Origin: Candidatus Brocadiaceae bacterium
GTDB taxonomy: Bacteria > Planctomycetota > Brocadiia > SM23-32
Length of the DNA: 40,907 nucleotides
Direction of reading: 5' to 3'
Assembly: GCA_012728835.1 (NCBI GenBank)
Contig: JAAYEJ010000038.1
Location: 1-40,907 of the forward strand
The notes under the pieces are model-generated. The model saw only the letters and a list, made by a program, of their open reading frames with translations. It ran no database searches and had not been told where the DNA came from. The position numbers were made by a program, and so were the translations under genes. Shown here piece by piece: positions 8,371 to 17,667 of this stretch. Each line of letters starts with the position of its first letter. The first letter of the stretch is position 1.

Positions 8371-11276
8371 GGCAACGGCGTGCCCTCGGCTCGCCGGGCC
8401 GCCCGGTCCGCCGTGCGGAGGATCGCTCCGCCGGCGCTGTGCCGCGCGTGCGGCGCCAGGTCCAGCACCTCGCGCGCGAGGCGGCCGGCCTCCTCCACGC
8501 GCCCGGCCCGTATGTGCTCCGCCACGGCGTCCGAGGCGTACCTGACCACGACGTGGCGCAGCAGCGGGTTCTGCGGCCACCAGCGCGCGGCATCCCGCAC
8601 GATGGCATAGGCTTCGTCCGCGCGGTCACGGGATGCGGCATCCCGTGCCTGGCTGATGGAGACCTTCTGAACGTACCAGCGGGGGCTGAGCTGCAGAGGC
8701 AGGATCCGCCAGACCGTCCCGTGCAGCACAGGCCCGAGCCCCAGAAGCAGCACGGCGGCGAACGCCAGCAGGCGCTGGGGCCGGACGCCGCAGGGGGCGC
8801 CCAGAAGGTCGTCCGTCCCGGCGGGTTCGGCCGAAGCGCGGCCGGCCCGGCGACGAAGGCCGAGCAACGCGCAGGCCGTGAGGACGACCAGGCCGCCAAG
8901 CGTCGCCAGGAGCCCCACCCGGAAGCTGCGGGGCCGGAACTCCAGGACCACCTCGTGCCGCCCGGGGGGCAGCCGCACGGCCTTGACGGCGACGTTGGCC
9001 CGCAGGAGCGCGGCCGGGCGACCGTCGACCGTGGCCGTCCAGCCGGGATAGTGCTGGTCGGCCAGCACGACGTAGCCGGGGCGCGACAGCTCGGCGGCCA
9101 GGCGGATGCGGTCGCCGTCGTCTCGGATGATCCGCACGGATTCGTCGGCGCCCTGTGTGCCGTCGTCGAGCCACAGGGGCGGTTCCGCGTCGTCGTGCAG
9201 GAGGATCCGCTCTCGGGGGTCGAAGCGCTCCGCGTCGCGCAAGATAGCGCCCGCGCTCCGGTCGTCGACCGCGCGGGATGCCCGGTGGACGATGCAGGCA
9301 CGCGGAAGCGCCCGGGGGTTCTCGAAGATGTGCACGTCGCCGATCCGGTCGACGTGCGTAAATCCGCCCGGCAGATCGGGCGTCGGGGTCAGGATCCAGC
9401 GGACGTTCAGCAGATCGAGCGCCGGCGAGATCGGCACCTCTCCCAGCGTCGCCGGCACCAGGCGCATCCCGAGCAGGGCCTTGAGCGCGCGGGTCTGGAG
9501 CGGCGAGAAGCCGTTGACCGACGGGATGCCCCAGAGCATGTTGACGTTGTGCGGCAGGCGCTCGAACGAACGGGCGTAGAGGCGGGGCCGCACGGCCCAG
9601 CCCTGGGAGTCGGGGAAGAGAGCAGGCGGCTGCGCGGGGTCCACGGCGTCGTAGATGCGGTGCCGCAGTATGCGCCCGGGCGGCAGCGCGCGCACCGCCT
9701 GCGCAAGCGGGGGAGGAACGGAGTAGAGCGTCGGCGCGGTGACGGCATTCGAATCGCGGGCGGTCCAGGCCAGCTCGCCGAAGATGAGGGCGCACAGCAG
9801 GCCGGCAATCACGAACGACGGCGCAGTGCGCCGGGCCGCCAGGAGGACCAGGCCCGTGCCGGCGATCGCGGCCAGGGCCCGGCGGGTCATGTCGGCGGGC
9901 AGGGTGCCGTGGAAGTAGTTCCAGAGGTGCTCCAGACGCGCCGGGCTGAGGGGGAAGGCCCGGGCCAGACCCTCACGACTCAGAGAGGCAAACCGGCCGG
10001 TCGCAGCCCACGCGATGACCAGGGCGGTCGCGCAGAGGGCGAGCGTGAGGCCGGCGGCCCGGAGGGCGCTGCGCCGGACCCGCCGACGGTCGGTGCCGTG
10101 CAGGAGGGCGTCCAGCCCCATGCCGGCCAGCACGGCCACGCAGAGCGCCGTAACGAAGGCGAACCGCGAGGGCAACCGCGCGGAGCGGAAGATGGGCAGG
10201 AGCGAGAAGACCGCGCGGATCACGCCGCTGGAGCCCATCGCAAACAGGAACGAGAAGACCCCCAGGCCGGCGAAGAAGACGGCCCGGCGGCTCCGGTCTG
10301 CACCGACGGCCACGAAAGCGAGCAGAAGGGGCACAACGCCCATGAACAGGGTGATCTCCGCGTAGAGCCCCGGCTCGACGGCGCCCCAGTAGCCGGCCAG
10401 GCCGGGGCTGCCCCAGTAGTGCGGCAGCAGGAGCGTCATCAGATTCCCTGGGACGCCGGGGTCGGCACCGGCCAGGGGCTGAGCGTCGCCGGCGCGCATG
10501 CTGCGGCCGACGAGTTCCAGGAGCGGCAGGAGCTGGGCGCCGGCCAGTGCTGCGGCCAGCAGGCCGGCCAGGGCAAATCCGACGAGGAGCCCGGCCACCG
10601 TCCGCCGGGAACCGCCGGTGGCTTCGATCAGCCCCAGGCGCCAGACCAGGTAGGCGCCGCACGGAAGCACGCAGTAGAGCGTGTACTGCGGCTGGGCGCC
10701 CAGCACCAGCAGTGCGGTGGCCGCTGCGAATGCCGACAGGGACAGGGCGTGGCGGCGACGACAGGCCAGTTCAATGAGGACCAGCAGCAGGGGCAGGTAG
10801 CTGACGCCGACGACGATGTTCGTGTGGTGGGCGTGCGCGATCACGGGCCCGCAGAGCATGTAGCACAGGCCGGCCGCGACGGCGCCCGCGCGGCCGACGC
10901 GGTGGACGCGTGCGAGCGCGTAGGCGAACGCGCCGGCCAGGAAGAAGTGCAGCACGGTGTAGTAGTTGTACGCTACCCACGCGGGGAGGAACCGGAACAG
11001 GACGAGGAATGGCGGATAGAGCGGGTTGCCCTGGCTCTCGGCCAGCAGGGGGAACCCGCAGAACAGGTCGGGCGTCCACAGCCGCAGGCGGCCCTGGCGC
11101 AGGCCCTGGGCGAAGAAGGCGCGGAAGGGGTAGTTCTGCAGGGCGTGGTCGTAGTGGAAGAAGACGCCGCGCAGTGCGACGGCCTTCCGGAAGAACAGCC
11201 CGCAGGCCAGAAGCAGCACGAACAGCGGGCCGAGTTCGCGCCGCACGGCGGATCGTCGGTCGGTCGGCCACCCCAT
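8367..11276 (-). CDS. YfhO-family large membrane protein
   Basis: About 969 residues. The N-terminal 550 residues hold many hydrophobic segments (LGPLFVLLLACGLFF onward) with the layout of YfhO/GT39-like inner-membrane glycosyltransferases, including the early YDHALQNYPFRAFFAQGLRQG and the LFCGFPL region. The C-terminal periplasmic part has the YfhO hallmark HYPGWTATVDGRPA followed by LPPGRHEVVLEF, then a helical tail. YfhO relatives transfer sugars to wall or lipid acceptors; the donor here is unknown. Start ATG 11276 is 52 bases after the upstream stop but has a weak ribosome site; ATG 11297 is an alternative. It is last in the prmC-to-YfhO run. Confidence 0.85.
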   Translation of the reverse strand: MGWPTDRRSAVRRELGPLFVLLLACGLFFRKAVALRGVFFHYDHALQNYPFRAFFAQGLRQGRLRLWTPDLFCGFPLLAESQGNPLYPPFLVLFRFLPAWVAYNYYTVLHFFLAGAFAYALARVHRVGRAGAVAAGLCYMLCGPVIAHAHHTNIVVGVSYLPLLLVLIELACRRRHALSLSAFAAATALLVLGAQPQYTLYCVLPCGAYLVWRLGLIEATGGSRRTVAGLLVGFALAGLLAAALAGAQLLPLLELVGRSMRAGDAQPLAGADPGVPGNLMTLLLPHYWGSPGLAGYWGAVEPGLYAEITLFMGVVPLLLAFVAVGADRSRRAVFFAGLGVFSFLFAMGSSGVIRAVFSLLPIFRSARLPSRFAFVTALCVAVLAGMGLDALLHGTDRRRVRRSALRAAGLTLALCATALVIAWAATGRFASLSREGLARAFPLSPARLEHLWNYFHGTLPADMTRRALAAIAGTGLVLLAARRTAPSFVIAGLLCALIFGELAWTARDSNAVTAPTLYSVPPPLAQAVRALPPGRILRHRIYDAVDPAQPPALFPDSQGWAVRPRLYARSFERLPHNVNMLWGIPSVNGFSPLQTRALKALLGMRLVPATLGEVPISPALDLLNVRWILTPTPDLPGGFTHVDRIGDVHIFENPRALPRACIVHRASRAVDDRSAGAILRDAERFDPRERILLHDDAEPPLWLDDGTQGADESVRIIRDDGDRIRLAAELSRPGYVVLADQHYPGWTATVDGRPAALLRANVAVKAVRLPPGRHEVVLEFRPRSFRVGLLATLGGLVVLTACALLGLRRRAGRASAEPAGTDDLLGAPCGVRPQRLLAFAAVLLLGLGPVLHGTVWRILPLQLSPRWYVQKVSISQARDAASRDRADEAYAIVRDAARWWPQNPLLRHVVVRYASDAVAEHIRAGRVEEAGRLAREVLDLAPHARHSAGGAILRTADRAARRAEGTPLP

Positions 11277-11328
11277 GGTGCGTCCGCCAAGGGGCATCTT
11301 CGATGCCGGGGGAAGCTCAGCGTCCACG

Positions 11329-13434
11329 TTACGGGACCTGAACGACGACCTTGCCGCTGCCCTGGTTCCCGCGGGCATCGGCCGCGGCGAAGACGAACAC
11401 GTGCTCGCCGGGCTCCAGAACGTCCGTCTCGTGGCCGAAGGCCTCCTCGCGCGCGTCGAGCATGGCGTCGTCGGGGAACACGGGCTGCCAGTCGTCGGCG
11501 TTCTGGCTGACCTCGATCTTGGTGATGCTGCTCAGCTCGTCGCGCACCGTGCCGGTGATCCGGAAGGACCCGTCGGGCCGTCGGATGGCCCGGAGGTCCC
11601 GCACGGCCGGGCCGCGGTTGTCGATCAGCACGGGGATGGACACGCGCTCGTCGGTCAGGGCCTCGGGGCCGGGTCGCGCGAGGCGGTCGCCGGCGACGAG
11701 TTTCAGGACGTAGAGGCCGTCGGGCACGCGGGACGTATCCCACACGTGCGGCCCGTCGGCCCGCACGTCCTCGGCGACGAGTCGCCATTCGGTCTCGTCG
11801 AGTGCGCGGCAGTAGAGCGTGTAGATGAGTTCGTCCTCGTTCGGGTCGGCGGCCTGCCAGCCGACCTGGCGCAGTGACGGCGGCGTCTTCTGTTCATCAC
11901 GAGAGGAGGAGTTCGAGGGCCGGCGGGGCCGGCCGCCCTCGCCCTGCGCTGACTTGCCGAGCACGGACTGGCCGTCGACGAGCAGGTCCTCGATGCGCGG
12001 GCGCCGGTTGTCCTGCAGGTAGCTGATGCCGACCTCGACGAGGCGCGGCCCGTCGACCCCGGGCGCGCCGCGCAGCTCGGCGGCGAACTGCGCGAACCGG
12101 CCGGCGGGCCGGTCCAGTGCCTCGCCGTCGGGGTCGGCGGCCCAGGGGGACCAGTCGCTCCAGTGGTCGTCCGGCTCGCTGCTGTTGCCCGTGCGCACGC
12201 GCACGCGGATGTCCGACCCGATGCCGCCGGCGACGTGCCGCCACCAGAGGCGCCCCCAGCGGGACAGGTAGGTGGCGTCGAACGGCTTGCTCAGGTAGGT
12301 GCCCGTCCGGCGCATGCCCGGCCGGAGCCGGAACAGCCCGCCGGGGCTGCCGGTGCCGACGATCACGCCCTGGGCCCCGGCCGCGACCATGGCGGTCACG
12401 TGCGCGGCGTCGAGTTCGGTGACCACGCGCGAGACGGGGCTCGGCCCGACGCCGAACACGCGGCCGCCCGCGCCCGTGCCCAGCAGCACCTGCTCGCCCA
12501 TGGGGGCCAGGCTGAGCATGAAGACGCGGTCGATGCGCAGAAGCCGCTCCGCCCCGCGTTCCGGCAGGATGCGATAGAGACTGTTGAAGGCACCGGGCGG
12601 GCCTGCGGCCGGTGGCGGCGTCATCGGCGGCGGGTCGTGTGCGTCGGCGGAGCCGGCCGGCGGACCGGGCCGGGCCGATTCCTCGCCCTGCGCCGTGCAG
12701 GCATACAGCCGGTCCTCGGCGTCCAGGTAAAGGGCGTGGACCTCGTCTTCGTCGGCGTCGTGGATGAGCGTGGCGCGGCCGCCTCCATCGACGCGATAGA
12801 CGTAGCCGTCCGTGTCGGTCCCCACGTACACCGTGCCGTCCGGCGCCACGGCCAGGCACATCAGGTTCTTCTGCTTGAGTTCCAGAAGGGCGGCGCCCTC
12901 GCCGGCGCGGTTGAGCCTGTACAGCTTGCCGGTCGGGCCGGTGGCGCAGTAGATCTCGCTGTGCGGCCCCAGGGCCATGTCCCACACGTATGCGGCCTCC
13001 AGGTCAGCGAAGGTGGTCACGCGCCCGGCGCGGCTGATGCGGTGGATGATGCCGTTCGGGCCGGTGCCGGCCAGGACGCTGCCGTCCGGAAGCGCCAGAA
13101 CGCTCAGCACGACCTTCTGGTCGCTCGTGTGCAGCAGCTCGGCACGGCGGTCGCGCACGGCGTAGACGGCCGGCGGACCGACGGTGGCCGCGTAGACGGT
13201 GCCGTCCTCCCCCGCCGCCAGGTCCCAGACGAACTCGGCCGTCAGACCTTCGATGTCCTCGCGCTCCGGAGCCAGCTCGACCTCGCCGGTCGAGCGGACC
13301 GAGACCCCCTGCAGCTTCCCTTCGGCGAACTGCTGCGCCCCGGCCGTCGACCACGTCATGCCCACGGCGCCGAGCGCGATCGGCAGCGGCGGCAACAGGG
13401 CGATCGTCATGAGCAGCAGGCATCGTCGCATCAT
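11329..13434 (-). CDS. Secreted beta-propeller-like protein with C-terminal Ig/fibronectin-like part
   Basis: 701 residues. The N-terminus MMRRCLLLMTIALLPPLPIALGAV is a signal peptide. Residues about 60-370 are repeated blades of the type DGTVYAAT, DGSVLAGTG, EIYCATGPTGKLYRL, DGTVYVGTDTDGYVYRV, as in PQQ/SMP-30-like propellers. The C-terminal 330 residues contain beta-rich segments (DRPAGRFAQFAAELRG, AVRDLRAI) ending in a small Ig-like module. It is likely exported and of scaffold or sensor type; no catalytic motif is seen. The start is fixed by the ATGA overlap with the upstream S55 peptidase gene, so the two are made together and may act together. Confidence 0.75.
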   Translation of the reverse strand: MMRRCLLLMTIALLPPLPIALGAVGMTWSTAGAQQFAEGKLQGVSVRSTGEVELAPEREDIEGLTAEFVWDLAAGEDGTVYAATVGPPAVYAVRDRRAELLHTSDQKVVLSVLALPDGSVLAGTGPNGIIHRISRAGRVTTFADLEAAYVWDMALGPHSEIYCATGPTGKLYRLNRAGEGAALLELKQKNLMCLAVAPDGTVYVGTDTDGYVYRVDGGGRATLIHDADEDEVHALYLDAEDRLYACTAQGEESARPGPPAGSADAHDPPPMTPPPAAGPPGAFNSLYRILPERGAERLLRIDRVFMLSLAPMGEQVLLGTGAGGRVFGVGPSPVSRVVTELDAAHVTAMVAAGAQGVIVGTGSPGGLFRLRPGMRRTGTYLSKPFDATYLSRWGRLWWRHVAGGIGSDIRVRVRTGNSSEPDDHWSDWSPWAADPDGEALDRPAGRFAQFAAELRGAPGVDGPRLVEVGISYLQDNRRPRIEDLLVDGQSVLGKSAQGEGGRPRRPSNSSSRDEQKTPPSLRQVGWQAADPNEDELIYTLYCRALDETEWRLVAEDVRADGPHVWDTSRVPDGLYVLKLVAGDRLARPGPEALTDERVSIPVLIDNRGPAVRDLRAIRRPDGSFRITGTVRDELSSITKIEVSQNADDWQPVFPDDAMLDAREEAFGHETDVLEPGEHVFVFAAADARGNQGSGKVVVQVP

Positions 13435-15368
13435 TGTCCCCCGGAGGCCGTCCAGGCGACGGCTTCTCGTTCCTTGACGGTGAGGGTGAGAACCAGCGCG
13501 CCCTCGATCACCCACGGCGTCTGCACGCGCTGCACGATGTCGGTCACCAGGGGCCGGCTGCGGCCCGCCCCATCGCTCTGCGTGAGGATGCCGCGCGCCG
13601 ACGGCGGCAGGGCCGGCATGGCCGCGCCGTCGTAGCGGAGCCCCTCATCCATGACGGAGGCCCTCAGGACCAGGTCGCGGTTGGAGCCGGGCTGCGTCAG
13701 GCTCCCGATCAGGTCCTCCAGGGACCTGGGGTCGTAGAACCCGGGGTCGAGGCCGCGCTCGATCATCCGGTTGGTGACGGCGTCGCAGACGAGTATCTGC
13801 AGGGTGCTGCCCGGCCGGGCCGTCTCGGGCACGTCGAGGGTGAGCGCGCGGGTCTCCTCCTCGCCTCTGTACTGCTTCAGCCGCACGTGCACGGTGGCCC
13901 GTCCGCCCGGGGCGACGCGCGTGCGGTCGACCCAGGCGCCTTCGATCAGGGCGCTCTCGAAGCCCGGTCGGACCTCCACCTCGTAGTCGACGCTCTCGAT
14001 CTCCACCTCACGATACGGGTTCAGGAGCAGGGCGTCCAGCGGCATGGCCACCAGGTCGAGCGCGGGCAGGACGGCCGAGGAGTCGGTGTAGGCGTTGCGG
14101 AGCACGAGCGGCTCGGTGCGCCCCTTCAGGCGGACCTCCGCCCGGGCGTCCAGCGTGCAGGGCGAGCCGTCGCCATCCCAGCGCTGACCGCTGTAGTACA
14201 GGGCCATGAAGGTCAGCATCGGGGCGGTCGCCCAGTAGCCGGCCACCCGGTAGTTGTACTGCTGGTCGACCGCGCCCCGGATGCGCACCGTGCACGGAAA
14301 CGTGGGCGCCTCCTCGCCGAGGCGCGCGAGGATCGCCGGCTCGCAGTCCTGCACGATGCGGCCGATCGCCCTGCCGGCCGACGCCAGCTTGAACGACCTC
14401 ATCGACGACGGCACGATCGCCTGCACCTCGCCGAGCACCAGCGGGTAGTCGGCCTGGCCGCCGCCGAACATGGGGTGGCCGAACGCCAGGGCGTGCTCGT
14501 CGTCGAACCAGGTGAGCGTGCCCATCCCGCAGACGTCCATGTCGCCCGTGATGAGCCCGGCGCCCACCGTCATGCCCGGCTCCAGGTCCGGCGCCTCGGC
14601 CGCGCCGGTGCCGGTCACCTGGACGGGAAGGAAGCCCGAGCCGTCCAGCATGGACCGCACGAAGGAATCGGCCGCCAGGCCGCCCGTCATGCCCAGAGGC
14701 ATCGGGAGGGGCTGGATGAGGGGGTCGACGCCGGCCGGCAAGAGGCCGGCCGGGGCGGCGCCCCCGCTCGGGGTGGCGAAAACCGTCGTCAGGGGAGGCA
14801 CCATGAGGCGGACGGCGGCCTCCTGCACGGCGGCGCGCAGTCCGCCGTCCCCCGGGGGCGAGGACACCGGAGCGGCCAGGCCCCGGGCGCGTTCCCGCTG
14901 CACCCGGCGCGCCTGTTCCCGGGCATCCGCGTCGGCACGTCGGTCGATCTCGCGCACGGTCAGCATGTCGACGAAGGGCGTCACGCCGGCCAGGGGAATG
15001 GAGGTGAAGGTCCAGCCGTAGGCAACCGCGCCGAGCAGCTTGCCGTCGATGTAGACGGGGCTGCCGCTCATGCCGGCGATGATGCCGGCTTCGTCGATGA
15101 CCGGGCCGCTCATGCGGATCAGCACCAGGTCGCCCTTGGGGAAGTACCCGGCCATCCGGCCGAGAACTTCGAACTCAAACCGCTCGGGCCGCATGCCCTT
15201 CAGCGTGGTCATGCCGTAGCCCTTCATGCCGGTACGGACGTCGGCAGGCGGCATGACCTGCGGCCCCGCCGCCGCCGCCCCGGCCGAGACGGCCGGCATC
15301 GCAAGCAGCAGCCCGATGAGCAGACACGCGGTCCTGCGGAGCACGGCGGCGGTCCTACGTTCGGTCAT
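13431..15368 (-). CDS. SpoIVB/S55-type peptidase-domain protein, exported
   Basis: 645 residues. A signal peptide (residues 1-30, LLIGLLLAMPAVSA) is followed by VRTGMKGYGMTTLKG and GIIAGMSGSPVYIDGKLLGA, the serine motif of S55 peptidases (GMSGSP near 99-104). Further on, MGTLTWFDDEHALAFGHPMF carries the conserved His at about 298. In SpoIVB the His block comes before the Ser block, whereas here the order is reversed. The C-terminal part is beta-rich with no known motif. Likely a periplasmic serine protease or regulator. Start ATG 15368 follows AGAGG; an in-frame GTG 6 bases earlier is less well placed. ATGA overlap with the next gene. Confidence 0.8.
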   Translation of the reverse strand: MTERRTAAVLRRTACLLIGLLLAMPAVSAGAAAAGPQVMPPADVRTGMKGYGMTTLKGMRPERFEFEVLGRMAGYFPKGDLVLIRMSGPVIDEAGIIAGMSGSPVYIDGKLLGAVAYGWTFTSIPLAGVTPFVDMLTVREIDRRADADAREQARRVQRERARGLAAPVSSPPGDGGLRAAVQEAAVRLMVPPLTTVFATPSGGAAPAGLLPAGVDPLIQPLPMPLGMTGGLAADSFVRSMLDGSGFLPVQVTGTGAAEAPDLEPGMTVGAGLITGDMDVCGMGTLTWFDDEHALAFGHPMFGGGQADYPLVLGEVQAIVPSSMRSFKLASAGRAIGRIVQDCEPAILARLGEEAPTFPCTVRIRGAVDQQYNYRVAGYWATAPMLTFMALYYSGQRWDGDGSPCTLDARAEVRLKGRTEPLVLRNAYTDSSAVLPALDLVAMPLDALLLNPYREVEIESVDYEVEVRPGFESALIEGAWVDRTRVAPGGRATVHVRLKQYRGEEETRALTLDVPETARPGSTLQILVCDAVTNRMIERGLDPGFYDPRSLEDLIGSLTQPGSNRDLVLRASVMDEGLRYDGAAMPALPPSARGILTQSDGAGRSRPLVTDIVQRVQTPWVIEGALVLTLTVKEREAVAWTASGGQ

Positions 15369-15456
15369 GTCCACCTCTTAGGATGCACCCGGCACGGCGC
15401 CGCCACTGTACGCGCTGCGGGCACCGAATGCAAATCCTGCCGGCGGACGACGGGAG

Positions 15457-15470
15457 GCGCCTTCAGGCGC
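15457..15470 (-). terminator. Hairpin around the murA stop codon
   Basis: The 5-bp perfect stem GCGCC/GGCGC closes a 4-base loop that contains the murA TGA. There is no U tract, so it is at best an RNA-stabilising or weak termination element. The same CCTGAAGGCGCC string also surrounds the cutA stop at 281-291. Confidence 0.3.
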
Positions 15471-16755
15471 GTTTGCGTTCGGCGGCCGCCTCGGCCTCGC
15501 GGCGGCTGATGTCGGCTCCGAGCAGCGCCAGGCGGCGCACAAGCTGGTCGTATCCGCGGTCGATCTGGGCGACGCCTCGGACAACCGTCTCGCCCTCGGC
15601 GGCCAGCCCGGCCAGCACCAGTGCGGCGCCGGCACGGAGGTCGGCGGCATGGACGGCGGCCCCCCGGAGCGATGCGGGGCCGTCGATGACCGAACTGGCG
15701 CCCCGCACGCTCACGCGGGCGCCCATGCGGTTGAGCGCCTCCACGTGGGTGAACCGCTCGGGATAGACGGTCTCGTGCAGGACGCTGCGGCCCCGGGCCA
15801 GGCACAGGACGGCGCAGACCTGCGGGTGCATGTCGGTGGAGAAGTGCGGGTAGGAGCCCGTGCGCACGTCCACTGGGCGCAGGGGCCCGGCGCACGAGCC
15901 GGTCAGGACGGAGTTGCCCTCCTGTACGTCGAGCCCGGCCCGGCGGAACACGTCCAGCTCGGCGCGCATGTGATCGGGGCAGGCGCCCGCCAGGCGGATG
16001 CGGCCGCCGGTGAGGGCGGCGGCCGCCAGGAACGTGCCGGCCTCGATGCGGTCGGGGATGATCGTGTATTCCGTTGCCTGCAGGCGGTCGACGCCGTCGA
16101 TGGTCAGGGTGTTCGATCCGATGCCGGCGATGCGCGCGCCGCAGCGGTTCAGGAAGTGGGCCACGTCCTGGACCTCGGGCTCAGAGGCGGCGCTCTCGAT
16201 GACGGTGCGCCCCCGGGCCAGGACGGCGGCCATCATCACGTTGGCCGTGCCCAGCACGGTGTAGCCGCGGGGCCCCGCCATGTCGATGCGCGTGCCGGTC
16301 AACTCCCCGGCCTGGGCGTACACGTAGGGATGGCAGAGGCGGAAGCGCGCCCCGAGGGCCTCCAGGCCCTTCACGTGCAGATCGATCGGGCGCTTGCCGA
16401 TGACGCACCCGCCGGGGGCGGGCAGCACGACGGCTCCGCGCGTGGCCAGCAGCGGCCCGAGCACGCAGACGCTTCCGCGCATGTCGCGGACCAGATCGCA
16501 CGGCCCGACGTGCGGCTGGGTGCCGCCCGGCGTGAGGCGCACGCTCTCGGGACCAAGCCAGTCGACGGCGGTGCCCAGGTGTTCCAGGATGCCGCACATC
16601 GTCTGCACGTCGCGCAGCCGCGGCACGTGGTGCAGCGTGGTGGGTTCCGGCACCAGCAGCGAGGCCGCCATGATGGGCAGCGCAGCATTCTTGGCGCCGC
16701 TCACCTGCAGGTCGCCCCGCAGGGGACGTCCGCCCCGGATGACGATCTCTTCCAT
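15463..16755 (-). CDS. murA: UDP-N-acetylglucosamine 1-carboxyvinyltransferase
   Basis: 430 residues, normal length for MurA, the first committed step of peptidoglycan precursor synthesis (transfer of enolpyruvate from PEP to UDP-GlcNAc in the cytoplasm). Conserved residues include Lys22 in SGAKNAALP, Cys117 in PAPGGCVIGKRPIDLH (the PEP/fosfomycin cysteine), IIPDRIEAGTFLAAAA, FSTDMHPQ and HIDRGY-like QIDRGYDQL. With Cys present, fosfomycin could bind. It starts 9 bases after prmC with GGGG upstream, so the two form an operon. A MurA gene implies a cell wall in this organism. Confidence 0.97.
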   Translation of the reverse strand: MEEIVIRGGRPLRGDLQVSGAKNAALPIMAASLLVPEPTTLHHVPRLRDVQTMCGILEHLGTAVDWLGPESVRLTPGGTQPHVGPCDLVRDMRGSVCVLGPLLATRGAVVLPAPGGCVIGKRPIDLHVKGLEALGARFRLCHPYVYAQAGELTGTRIDMAGPRGYTVLGTANVMMAAVLARGRTVIESAASEPEVQDVAHFLNRCGARIAGIGSNTLTIDGVDRLQATEYTIIPDRIEAGTFLAAAALTGGRIRLAGACPDHMRAELDVFRRAGLDVQEGNSVLTGSCAGPLRPVDVRTGSYPHFSTDMHPQVCAVLCLARGRSVLHETVYPERFTHVEALNRMGARVSVRGASSVIDGPASLRGAAVHAADLRAGAALVLAGLAAEGETVVRGVAQIDRGYDQLVRRLALLGADISRREAEAAAERKRA

Positions 16756-16764
16756 CGACAGCCC

Positions 16765-17667
16765 CTATCGTTTGCACACGCAGAAGACGCGTTCGCATCC
16801 CGCCGTGTCGGAAACCGTCTCCACGGTCTCCATTCGGAATGCCCCGGTGAGGGCGGCCAGGGCGGCCACCGCGGGCGCCTGCCCCTCGCCCAGTTCCAGG
16901 ATGAGCCAGCCGCCGGACGGGAGCACGGCCGCGCCCGCCGGCACGAGTCTTCGGATGACGTCCAGCCCGTCCGGCCCGCCGTCGAGGGCCGCGCGCGGTT
17001 CGTGATCCCGCACTTCCGGCGCCACCGTTTCGATGTCCGCCGAGCAGACATAGGGCGGATTGGCGGCCAGCAGGTCCACGGTGCTCCGGCCGCACGGGAG
17101 CAGCTCGGACAGTGGCTCGGCCAGATCGCCCCGGCCGAACGCCACGCGCTCGGAGACGCCCAGGGCGGCGGCGTTCCGCCCGGCCACCGCCAGGGCGTCG
17201 GCGCTCGAATCCGTGGCGGCGACGTGCAGGTCGGGACGCTCGGCCGCCAGGGTGACGGCAACCACGCCGCTGCCCGTGCACACGTCGGCGGCCCGGCACG
17301 CGCCGGCCGGCAGACGCTTCAGGCAGGCATCAACCAGCAGCTCGGTCTCCGCCCGCGGGACCATGACGGCGGGGGTCACCTCGAACGGGCGTCCGTAGAA
17401 CTCGCACCGGCCCGTCAGATACTGCAGTGGCTCCCGGGCCGCGCGCCGGCGCACCAGCTCCCGGAACCGTGCCCGGTCCTCCTCGCCCGGAACGCGCTCA
17501 AAACGGGCGTAGAGCATGATCCGGTCCACGCCGAGCACGTGCCCGAGCAGCACCTCCGCATTGAGGCGGGGATTGCAGATGCCGGCAGCGCGGAAGTGCT
17601 TGGTGGTCCACTCCAGGAGCCGCAGTATGGTCCACGTCTGCTTGCCGCTCTGCGCCGTCATCGCCAT
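16765..17667 (-). CDS. prmC: Release-factor N5-glutamine methyltransferase
   Basis: 300 residues, typical for PrmC (HemK), which methylates the Gln of the GGQ motif of release factors 1 and 2 with S-adenosylmethionine. The N-terminal helical domain is followed by QYLTG at 82-86, PRAETE at 104-109, the SAM loop DVCTGSGVVAVTLA at 128-141 and the catalytic NPPY at 203-206, then a DGGPDGLDVIRRL segment. Start ATG 17667 has GGAG 6 bases upstream; a second ATG two codons later is possible. The usual partner prfA is not adjacent on this side, where a 465-base gap separates it from the divergent pckG. Confidence 0.96.
   Translation of the reverse strand: MAMTAQSGKQTWTILRLLEWTTKHFRAAGICNPRLNAEVLLGHVLGVDRIMLYARFERVPGEEDRARFRELVRRRAAREPLQYLTGRCEFYGRPFEVTPAVMVPRAETELLVDACLKRLPAGACRAADVCTGSGVVAVTLAAERPDLHVAATDSSADALAVAGRNAAALGVSERVAFGRGDLAEPLSELLPCGRSTVDLLAANPPYVCSADIETVAPEVRDHEPRAALDGGPDGLDVIRRLVPAGAAVLPSGGWLILELGEGQAPAVAALAALTGAFRMETVETVSDTAGCERVFCVCKR

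Noticed and set aside
8211-11510. 1099-residue plus-strand open frame opposite YfhO
   Set aside because: Composition is that of a GC-rich shadow (many Arg, Gly, Ala, Gln), it crosses both tRNA genes, and the opposite frame is a clear family member.
13434-15509. 691-residue plus-strand frame opposite the S55 peptidase
   Set aside because: Low-complexity His/Gly/Arg-rich translation, no motifs; the minus frame has a signal peptide and conserved blocks.
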